The notes below the pieces were generated by a model. It was not told the origin of the DNA and did not search any database. It saw only the letters and a list, made by a program, of their open reading frames with translations. 64,000 nt of DNA from Rapana venosa. Lineage: Eukaryota; Mollusca; Gastropoda; Neogastropoda; Muricidae. Below are positions 55,876-64,000 of this stretch, piece after piece; within the stretch, counting starts at the first letter, position 1; each line of letters opens with the position of its first letter. Position numbers and translations under genes: made by a program. The stretch is from assembly GCA_028751875.1 (NCBI GenBank), contig CM054138.1:36752748-36816747 (forward strand). The letters run 5' to 3'.

Positions 55876-56131
55876 CGACATTTGAAAATTGAAAAGAACA
55901 GGGAGGTACCTCCCGACTGTCCTGGCAAAATTGGTTGGTGGTCAGTCATCTCCAGTAGAAACTAAACATTGCAATTTTTCCCTTTTCTTTTGGCAAATTT
56001 ATCAAATATTTGGGTCGATCATCTGTATTGTGTGGCACGATAAAGATTTGTCATTTCAAATCCAGTCTGCAGAACTTTAAACACTTTGCAAGGATCACTC
56101 TTTACTTTGTAATCTTTTCATAGCTTAACTT

Positions 56132-56765
56132 TTCCACAGTGGATCAGTGCCCTAGAGGTAATGCGCCTGCCCAGAAAGCGAAAAGTCTGGGTTTCAAGTG
56201 TGTGGTGGTTCAATCCCTGTTTGTACCTGAAACTATTTCCCCATCCACTGGACCTGAAGTGGTGGTCTAGGTGCTAATCTTTTGGATGAGATAATAAACC
56301 GAGGTCCCATGTGCAATTAGTGCACATGAAAGAACCCACAGCAGAATTCTGTAGAAAAAAGCCACTCAGATAGGAAACCAAATACATAATTACCATCATC
56401 ATCATCATCAGTCCCGTGACCTTGGCGGTCGTGGAGGAGACACGAAAGACGATGCCATGGTAAGCCTCCTCCATCCATCTCGGTCCTCGGCTCTGCTCAG
56501 TAGTGCCGAGTCATTCATCCTGGTCCATTCTCTGATGTTGTCCATCCATGACTTGTTCTGTCTTCTCCTCTTTCTGCCACCTTCGAGTGTTCCCTGCAGT
56601 ACCGTTTTTGGCAGAGTGTTGTGGCGGGTGACGTGGCCGAACCATGTCAGCTTTTTCTTCTTGATTATCTTAATTATGCTGACAGGAAAAGAACAAAATA
56701 ACAGATTGTGCTGGTCTAAATTTCACACAAGTAAATCTGCCGTGACTTAAAGTGGTATATATTAC
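56132..56765 (+). mobile_element. SINE-2 copy, split by an RTE fragment
   Basis: The left part (56132-56393) has the head AGTGGATCAGTGCCCTAGAG, B box GTGGTTCAATCCC, ATAAACCGAGGTCCCATGTG and AAAGAACCCACAGCAGAATT. The right part (about 56685-56765) has CTGGTCTAAATTTCACACAA and CGTGACTTAAAGTGGTATAT. The pieces align with 34640-35030 in order. The minus-strand RTE lies between. Confidence 0.7.
56394..56684 (-). mobile_element. RTE-type fragment 3, 5'-truncated, with an (ATG)n tail
   Basis: On the minus strand it encodes a C-terminal WFGHVTRHNT-like region, then QGTLEGGRKRRRQNKSWMD-like sequence, NDSALL and a tail reading SSTTAKVTGL, ending in an (ATG)6-7 repeat at 56395-56414. RTE elements typically end in such short tandem repeats. 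TAATTA occurs near both edges as a possible short duplication. Confidence 0.7.
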
Positions 56766-57168
56766 AATATAACTTTGTTCACACCACAATGGTACAAAGC
56801 TGTGTTCTTTACTGGAAACAAAATCTTTTTGATTCGAGTTCTCTTGTCAAAAGTCCTTAAACATGTTGGACATGATGTCATTCGCAAAACAGTCGCCTCT
56901 TTCGATGATTGCCAAAGTGGACCTTAAGAATATTTGGGAAGTCATCACTTTGTACCTTAGCTGTGACCTCCAAGTGAAGTGATTCTGTGGTCGGCGGGGC
57001 TATAAACAAGAAGATTGGATTGGAATGAAATGAAGTGATTTCTGATTAGTCAAAACCGGAAATAGAGTGACCGTTTTCTCATTGTCATTTGCATTAAGAA
57101 AATGTGTGCATGTTCCAAATGTGACATTTATTTATTTATTTTATTTTTACTTACAAACAAAACAAAAA

Positions 57169-57218
57169 CATTTTGTGTTTTGGGTTGGGTTTTTTTAGGT
57201 TTTGCTTTTTGTTTTTGT
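57169..57218 (-). repeat. 50-bp perfect inverted repeat, right arm
   Basis: It is the exact reverse complement of 55594-55643. It lies just downstream of the 3' end of the next minus-strand RTE copy and might be its A-rich tail. Confidence 0.85.
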
Positions 57219-60060
57219 CTTCATCCCATGTGCCAGGACACAAGGCGCCAACAAAATCCCTCCAGCCTCTTCTGTCTTGGGCAAGCCAGCTCAATTCATT
57301 CCAGGTCTTGCCCGCCTCTCTCATCTCCTCCTCTACTGTCCTCCTCCAAGTGTTGAGTGGTCTGCCTCGTTTCCTCTTCCTGGTGGTGCCATCTCAGGCA
57401 GTATGGGGGAGTCTTTTTCTTGCCCATTGGAGGGTGTGTCCAGCCACCTCGCCGCTGTTTTACCTCGGCCACAATGTTGTTAATGCCGGTGGGCTTTGAT
57501 ACTTCCTGTTGGTGACATGCTGCTCCCAGTGAAGTTTCAGGATTCGGCGAAGACACCTTCCTTCAAAGCCTCTGAGCCTGCTCTCAATCATCTTGTTGGT
57601 TCTCCATGTCCCCGAGGCATATAGGAGTATGAGCGTACATTGGACTTGTAGATCTTCAACTTGGTTTTGGTGTGCAGGACAGTTGACTTCCAAATGTTTT
57701 CAACCCACTAAATGCCAGGCTGCAAGTCCTATCCTGGTTGAAATTTCTTTCTCAATGTTACTGTCGGCTGAGATGTAGCTGCGAGGTACTTGAAGTGTTC
57801 TACCTCCTCTAGAGCTGAGCCTCGCACACTGGTCTTCTCTGCACTCTTTGTCTTAACTTTCATGATCTTGGTCTTGTCGGGGTGAATCTGGAGTCCCACG
57901 CTGCTGGCTATTTGGTCAACTCATGATGTTTTTTCCTGGATGTCTTTCTGTGCATGCGACAGCAGTGCAATATCGTCGGCAAAGTCACAGTCTTCAAGCC
58001 TGGCTGTCAGTCCCCATACCAGCCCTATCGCTGGTGGCCCTCCTCATCACCCAGTCGATGACGACGAGGAAAATTGTCGGCGAGATCACGCAACCCTGTC
58101 TGCACGTGGAACCATTCGCTCTGCTGTCCATCATGTCGCACACAGCACTGGTTATCTGCATACATGTCCTGTAGAATGTTGATGACTTTCAGAGGAAATC
58201 CATAGGCTTCCAAGATCTTCCACAGCGAAGGGTGATGGATGCTGTCAAAAGCCTTTTGGAAATCGAATAGTTAAATGTAGAGTGATGAGTTCCATTCGAT
58301 GGACTGTTCCACATTGTTTGTAGAACAAAGTTTCGATCTGTGCAGCTTCTCCCGCATCGAACCCTGCATGCTCTTCCCGTAGGGTTCTCTCGATGGCTTG
58401 CCTCATACGCTGTAGAAGGACACGGCAAAGATCTACCGGGGACAGAGAGCAAGTTGATTCCCCGCCAATTGCCGCACTCTGAGAGGTCGCCCTTTGGGAA
58501 GTTTCACTATGATGCCTTTCTTCCATGTGTCTGGAACCTTCTCCTCTTCCCAAACTTTTGTTGAATAATTTTGTTAAGACCTTTGCGCTCGTCTTGGGAT
58601 CTGCCTTCAACATGTCTGACGTGATTCTGTCCTCACCTGGTGCCCTGTTGCCTTTTGTTTGCCTGATGGCTTCCACAATTTCCTGCTGAGTGATGCATCC
58701 ACGTCTCATCTCTATCTTGAAATCCATGTCTTCGATAGTTGTTTCCCTCATCTGGGTCTGGTCTGTTTAAAGTTTCTCTAAAGTGTTCTGCCCATCTGTT
58801 GAGTTGGTCTATGTCTTTTGTCAAAACTTTCCTGGTCTTGTTCTTCACTACAGTGGTTTTGCTGGTGAATCCACCTGTTAGGGTCTTGGTGATCTTGTAG
58901 ACGGTCCTAGAGTCTCCTTTCTCTGCTGCGGTTTGCGCCTCTGCTGCCAAGTTGTCTGCAAACTGTCTCTTGTCTCTCCTTGTGCTCTTTTTTCTCTTTG
59001 TATGTTTCGGCGAATGTTTGTCTATCGTTTTCCGTTCCAGTGAGCATTCCAAGTTTTGCGATCTTTCTCTCCTCTATGAGTTGCCATGTGGTGTCTGATA
59101 TCCACTCCTTCTTCTCTCTTCTTCTGTAGCCCAGTACAACTTTGCTGGTGTCTATGAAAGCTATCTGTACGTTACCGTTATAGGGGTTGATGTCATCTGA
59201 AAGGTGTGTTGTCCAGGACTTGAAATCTGTTGGAAAGCTCAACAGTAAACTGACTTTTCACTGCTCACTTTTGAGTTTCCTTGAGTCAAAGAGTTGCTAA
59301 ATTTTTCTTTTTTTGGTTCTCTTGAGCTTTAGCTGGAGTCTGAAACAACACAAGAGGGTTTGATCGCTGTCAACGTCAGCTCCCTAATGGCTCTCACGTC
59401 CTTCATGGAGCCCCTTTCACTTCTGGTTGATGGCAATGTGGTCTATCTGGTTGCGGGTTTTCTTCCATCTGGTGATACCCATGTCAACTTATGGATGGTT
59501 TTTGTTGGAAGATGGTACCACTATCACCAAACGTTTTCAAGACATGTATCGGGAAAAACGCTGTCCATTGTGTTTCTATTTCCCACTCCTCCTCTCCCAT
59601 GCAAGTTTGTACCCGTATTCTCCACTCCAACCTTCGCATTGAAGTCTCCCATGAGAAGTAGGATGTCGTGCTGTGGTGTCTTGTCTATTTTTTCCCTGTA
59701 AGATGGTGTAGAAAAGTCTTTCCTCCTCCGTGGCTTGCTCTGTTGGTGGAAAACACTGTATGATGGTGGTCTTGGTATATTTGGAGAAGAATCTGGCTGT
59801 GTTTGATTCTCGAGTTGACTGGCTCCCTCCCATTAAGCTCTTTCTGGCCTCCTTGTCATGATGATACCCCCTCCCTCCTGATGTTGCCATCCGTGCGACC
59901 GAATAGCACACTGTCTCTCTGAGCCAAGGGTCATGATGCCAGAGTCCGTCCACCTCATCTCACTGATTCCAAGGATGTTAAGCCTATATTTCTTCATCTC
60001 TTTCACAACCTGCGCGGGTCTTTCCGCTTCATACAGCGTTCGCACATTCAGGCTCCCACT
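57219..60060 (-). mobile_element. RTE-type LINE, nearly full ORF length, many lesions
   Basis: On the minus strand, from 60045, the endonuclease reads NVRTLYEAERPAQVVKEMKK, LNILGISEMRWTDSG and GGGIIMTRRPERA, then LLLMGDFNAKVGVENTG. The RT region includes GNRAPGEDRITSDMLKADPK, LFDFQKAFDSIHHPSLW and YGFPLKVINILQDMYAD. The C-terminal domain reads HQNQVEDLQVQCTLILLYAS, GFEGRCLRRILKLHWEQHVT and a tail QLNSFQV-equivalent end at about 57225. It belongs to a second RTE lineage, distinct from the copy at 15271. Many frameshifts and stops; inactive. Confidence 0.75.
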
Positions 60061-60299
60061 TCACCTCCTGTTTGGGCTTTGCCAAGGGCATCGTCGGAAT
60101 AGAAGTTTCCTTTCGGCTTTCACCCTATTCGTCATACAATGCCTTGCAGCATCTGTCCTGATTGTCACCCCAAATTTGATTTATATTAGATCTTGTTGGC
60201 GTTTCTGTAGCAGGTTATTTTTGATGTGGCGGGTTGCTAGCCCAACGCACAACCTTCCCCATTTCTCATCCTGGACTTAGGACCAGGCAACGGCTGGTT

Positions 60300-60645
60300 T
60301 TTTTTATTTTTACTTATTCTTTTATATCGAAGATAATGGACTAAGCACTCATGTGCTTTTTTACATCTAGTCCCCATGTGCATGCGGTCTTGTAAATTTT
60401 GTCATCTGTTCCCACCGGCACACAATGGCCTACTCTTTCGAAAAGCAGAAGAGGATTTAACGTGTGTGCAAGATGTTCTGCATGCGTTCGCACACAGGGC
60501 CTCAGTTTATAGTCTCATCCGAAGGACTTTGACATTCAGTTAGATTTTTTTGTCAAACTGGGAAGAAAGGGTGAGGCTGGGAATCGAACCCACAACCTCA
60601 CGGTTGACTTGTTGGCAGGCAAACATCTTAACCATCAAAGAAAAG
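60300..60645 (-). mobile_element. SINE-3, most complete copy
   Basis: On the minus strand the head is TTGATGGTTAAGATGTTTGC and the B box GGTTGTGGGTTCGATTCCCA (about 60575-60600). The body has ACTATAAACTGAGGCCCTGT, GCAGAACATCTTGCACACAC, AAGAGTAGGCCATTGTGTGC, GGTGGGAACAGATGACAAAA and ATGTAAAAAAGCACATGAGT. The tail is AT-rich with ATAAAAGAATAAGTAAAAAT. Confidence 0.75.
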
Positions 60646-60969
60646 AATATAAGTCAAGGTTACAGCATTTGAATGAGATGCACTTTGACTGCTGTTTGGT
60701 TGAATACATTTTTGCTCTGATGGTGCAATGGTGGAAAAATCTTAAACAAAAAATCCGAGCAGAAACCTAACTTGTGACAGCAGAATTCTTCTGAATATTG
60801 GAAAAATCATGCTTGTTAGATGCCAGGTGACTTCACCCTTTTTCACCATACACTGATATGCCTACATGCCTTCACACTTAGCAAAAAGAAAAGCATGTAA
60901 TGAAGGTTTCTATCTGTTAGGAATAATGAGAGACAGTACTGTGTAACAACTGTTTCATTCTGTTTGCAG

Positions 60970-61230
60970 GCAAGAAGGGAGGATAGGTAGCCAGCCTACT
61001 TGCCCCGAATGTGGAATCTGAAAGTTGCCTGGTTTGTCATGGTGCCCTGGTGTCCTTTGAAACAAACAAGGTCTTCAGTTACTGATGCAGCACTCCTACC
61101 GTTACCCTCCTCCCCTCTCCTCTTCTTGTGGCCATCACTGACTGGGATACATAGTGTGCCTGGGCACAACCTGCGCAAATTGTGAATGTGCAGCACATTG
61201 ATTGTGCAGGAGAGAATAATCATTGAAAAG
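60970..61230 (+). other. UTP25: Candidate 3' UTR exon of UTP25
   Basis: TTCTGTTTGCAG precedes GCAAGAAGGGAGGATAGG at 60970, a strong acceptor in unique-looking sequence. A donor-like GTGAGT at 55194 lies 18 bases after the UTP25 stop. No coding frame continues. The downstream end is undefined; AATAAT at 61215-61220 is only a weak poly(A) signal. Transcript data would be needed to accept this. Confidence 0.3.
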
Positions 61231-61399
61231 GAACTGGATGCATCTGTGGACCAAAAAGTGACTATTTGTTGTGTATGGGGGGGGGGGGAAGACTATTTGT
61301 GGTGCTTTAGCATATCTGTATTTTGCCTGGAAATGTGGATGTTGGAGTTTCTAGTTGCGCTATAGCTTAGGAGCATTGAAAGGTAATGTCTTTCTAAAC

Positions 61400-61647
61400 A
61401 GGGGATAGCCTGTATGGGAGCTTGAAGAATTTCTAAACAGGGATAGCCTGTTTGGGAGCTTGAATTTCTGAACAGGGGATAGCCTGTATGGGAGCTTGAA
61501 GAATTTCTAAACAGGGATAGCCTGTTTGGGAGCTTGAATTTCTGAACAGGGGATAGCCTGTATGGGAGCTTGAAGAATTTCTAAACAGGGATAGCCTGTA
61601 TGGGAGCTTGAAAAATTTCTGAACAGGGGATCGCTATAGTTATGGGA
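61400..61647 (+). repeat. Higher-order minisatellite (74-bp dimer of 39 + 35)
   Basis: Units start at 61400, 61439, 61474, 61513, 61548 and 61587 with lengths 39, 35, 39, 35, 39 and 38. The long unit is AGGGGATAGCCTGTATGGGA then GCTTGAAGAATTTCTAAAC. The short one has AGGGATAG, TTTGGGAG and lacks AAGA. Two and a half dimers are regular, and the last unit is a hybrid. Confidence 0.9.
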
Positions 61648-61739
61648 GTATTGTAATCGTGACCTGACTGTAGCTGGGGGTGTCAGTTCCAGTTTCTGCT
61701 GAGGTTTCCTGTTGAAGATTTTCCCTGTCATGGAGTGAA

Positions 61740-61835
61740 CATTGGTACTGACTCCACTCCCCTGAAAGTCTTTCAGATGAGACTATAATCTGAGGTCTTG
61801 TGTAGAGCATCTTGCACAATGTTGAAATCTAATGC
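61740..61835 (+). repeat. SINE-3-like relic
   Basis: GTACTGACTCCACTCCCCTG, AAAGTCTTTCAGATGAGACT and ATAATCTGAGGTCTTGTGTA follow the SINE-3 body order in forward orientation. Confidence 0.5.
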
Positions 61836-62093
61836 ACTTTTCATAGGACAGATATGGCAGGTGACATAGATGGCACAAACATACCCAGCATATACCCTGC
61901 TACCTAAATAAGGGTAGGCTCCACTTAGAAATTAAATGCAGGAAGAAATCCACTTATGAGAGAGAGAGTGAATGAATGTGTGTGTGTATGAGTGAGTTTT
62001 ATTAGAGAGAGTGAATGAATGTGTGTGTGTGTGAGTTAGGAGCAGTAGAATGCTCCAAGGCTGTGCTCTTTTTTTAAAGGTTAGTGACAGAGA

Positions 62094-62285
62094 CAGTGTT
62101 GATTCTAGGGTGCGCCCTTGCGGGATTCCCGCATTTTTTTCCGAAATTGCCGCAAAACGATGTGGGCAGTGCGCCCTAACGGATGCAAAAAAATCCTGGA
62201 CAGCGCGTTTTTGAACCAACAGTGCTCCATCGCAACTGCTGTTTGTATTATTCTTTAAAATTAAGCGCTACTTCCGCCAAAGTTG
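62094..62285 (+). mobile_element. hAT-like terminal region, second left end
   Basis: CAGTGTTGATTCTAGGGTGC and about 190 bp match 6230-6418. After about 62285 the two diverge. No matching right end was found before the window ends. The minus strand again contains VQKRAVQDFFASV in frame. Confidence 0.6.
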
Positions 62286-62560
62286 AATGCTGAGTGATTG
62301 GCCTTTGCGCTGGATGGCAGCAGGGTGTGTCTCTCTGTGTTTGATTGTTGTTTTTGTGCATTTTTACTCTGTTCATCAAAACAAATGTTATATCTACGTG
62401 TTTGTGACTGCACCGTGCATTGACTGGTCAGATTAGTTTTCCTTAATATCTTTTACTTTTTGAATTACTTAATTATAATTTTCATTTTCTGATAAATTTT
62501 GAATTACTTTAAATTATAATTTTCATTTTCTGATAAATTTTCGAAGTTTCAACTGACTGT
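62286..62560. other. Short stretch with a duplicated 45-bp segment
   Basis: TTTTTGAATTACTTAATTATAATTTTCATTTTCTGATAAATTTT-type sequence occurs twice in tandem (about 62457-62542). Confidence 0.6.
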
Positions 62561-64000
62561 ATGATTTGTGTTCAAATGATATTGCTGGTCCTTGTGACCC
62601 ATTTTACTGTAACCCTGCTGCCCTGTGAAAAATTGCACGTGAAACACAAACTCACATCCCCCCCACCACAACTACCCAGTGTTCCTTCTTCCACCGATAT
62701 GACACTAACTGCTGAAGATTTGAGAGCATTGCTCTCACGTGGGTTTTACGATATACCAGACACACTTAAAAAACACATTTTAACCTTAGGAATCAACCGC
62801 CGCAAAACTAGACGAGGAACCCCGTCCCGGCAGACGTCATCGCTTGTGGCCCCCTACATCCTTTCTCCCTCCTCGCTTCTGACCCCACTACCGCTACCAC
62901 CGTAACCAAGGACAACTCCGCTTCGCTTCCCTCTGATCAACCGCTTTTTCCTTTGTAAATGACTTTGAAAAACGTGTTCTGATGTTATGTGTATGCGATG
63001 TGTATGAAACTGTAAATCCCCAAACTTGCCCAGTTTCTTTCACCAGTTCAAACCCTTGATTCTCAATCCAAACTTCTGTCGCTCTCCCACTCTCCACATC
63101 TCTACCATCCCTTCATCCACTTCCTTTCTGACAGTTATCCTAATTCACACAGTTAACTTTCAACCCTTGCCTCCTTAAAAACCTCCTTAGCATGTGTTTG
63201 TTCAAGTGCAATCTGTCTGCCCATAAGGTAAAGCTGATCTCATTTCTGATTTTGTCTCTGAACAGAATATTGTTATAACATTTCTTACAGAAACCTGGTT
63301 AAAACCACACGGTCATAAAACCGAAAATAAAAACAAACTGAAAACCACCTGGATAAAACTGTTTTCTTCCCCGACCCCCCCGTGGAGGTGGCATTCCCAT
63401 CGTTTATAAAGATACACTCGAACCTGCTCTTTCTTTCTGTCACTCCCTTTCTTTTTCACCTGAATCTTTTGAAGTCTGTGAAACAACCCCAATACACCTG
63501 GGGCCCCTCTATTACTTTTTGCTGTCTTTACGTCCCCTCCAAGCCCAAAAATAATCTAAACATTTCCATCAAGAGTTTCAGTCACTCCTGGATACTACAG
63601 CCTCTCTCCCGAAGCTTATCATTCTCGGTGACTTTAACTTCCACTTTGATAACCAAACTTCTTCGACGTCAAAGTCTTTCTCTTTCTTTGTCAAACCACT
63701 CTCTTTTCAGCTGGTAAATGAAGCAACGCACAGATCAGGACATATTTTAGACTGGCTAATTAACTGATGTTTCCCAAGATCTGATCACATCTGTATTATC
63801 ACTGATGAACTACTTTCTGATCTTCGCTGTTCTTTTTTTCTAAACATTGCAAAGCCCATCAGAAAGAAAAAGTATGTCACCCCTCGCAACCTCAAGGCCA
63901 TAGATTTCAAACTTTCTCTGCACAAGCTGCTGAACGCCTATCCAAACCTTGACAACAATAACCCCTCTAAACACTACAATGATGTTCTCAGCCAACTGCT
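62561..64000 (+). mobile_element. LINE F: CR1-like non-LTR retrotransposon, cut by the window end
   Basis: A first frame (62561-62902) has LTAEDLRALLSRGFYDIPDT and LGINRRKTRRGTPSRQT, like the start of CR1-type ORF2 proteins. The endonuclease then appears in broken frames: ITFLTETWLKPHGH (63275), PPRGGGIPI-like sequence (63370), LIILGDFNFHFDNQTS-like sequence (63615-63660), EATHRSGHILDWLI (63722-63765) and SDHICIITDELLSDLR (63775-63830), ending SLHKLLNAYPNLDNNNPSKH near the window end. There are many frameshifts. The RT lies beyond 64000. Confidence 0.7.

Larger units (their letters stand above)
55176..60969 (+). other. UTP25 3' flank or 3' UTR intron
   Basis: No AATAAA was noticed close behind the stop. 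The sequence contains two RTE copies (minus), SINE pieces and a perfect inverted repeat, listed separately. If the donor at 55194 joins the TTTGCAG acceptor at 60969, this is a 5.8-kb 3' UTR intron. Confidence 0.4.

Overview
ORGANISM AND HOST GENE. The window is intron-rich animal nuclear DNA: GT-AG introns, dense CT/GT microsatellites, and non-LTR retrotransposons, SINEs and MITEs everywhere. From memory, the SINE and RTE-type sequences look molluscan, probably gastropod; this is inference and no database was searched. Only one host gene is recognisable: UTP25 (DIEXF/Def), a nucleolar small-subunit processome protein, on the + strand. Eleven intact exons run from 2062 to 55175 with perfectly compatible splice phases and encode roughly the C-terminal 436 residues. 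A twelfth, upstream exon ending at 810 is recognisable but its frame is broken inside a stretch of poor-looking sequence. The N-terminal exons lie to the left of the window. || LAYOUT. 1-810: poor-texture sequence holding the damaged exon. 2131-37254: a 35.1-kb UTP25 intron. About 29 kb of it (6230-35206) is bounded by matching 16-bp terminal inverted repeats and an 8-bp TATATATA flank, as if one old hAT-like transposon had filled up with later insertions: LINE A (6962-11035), LINE B (11358-20223), a poor-texture block (21250-24830), RTE fragments, LINE C (25546-29630), LINE D (29634-30153), an internally deleted LINE derivative (30822-31184), LINE E (31937-34345) and a tRNA-type SINE (34640-35030). 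37255-55175: the remaining exons, with introns holding SINEs, minisatellites, small MITEs and low-complexity DNA. 55176-64000: downstream DNA with minus-strand RTE copies, SINEs, a possible spliced 3' UTR exon, a higher-order minisatellite and the start of a CR1-like LINE. || HOW THE PARTS RELATE. LINEs A-E lie in the same orientation and mostly begin or end at (TC)n tracts or at an associated TC-rich dimeric satellite. Two of them have target-site duplications made of that satellite (31923-31936 with 34346-34359; 30807-30821 with 31185-31199), and two sit head-to-tail. This points to a LINE lineage with preference for TC microsatellites, which builds arrays. LINE B is a nested fossil record: two opposite-facing TTAA-flanked MITEs split its ORF1 and the end of ORF2 without loss of frame, an RTE copy splits its RT region, and an 862-bp tRNA-type SINE with a perfect 15-bp duplication splits that RTE. 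A second SINE family (three copies) joins a tRNA-like head to a 5S rRNA-like segment.
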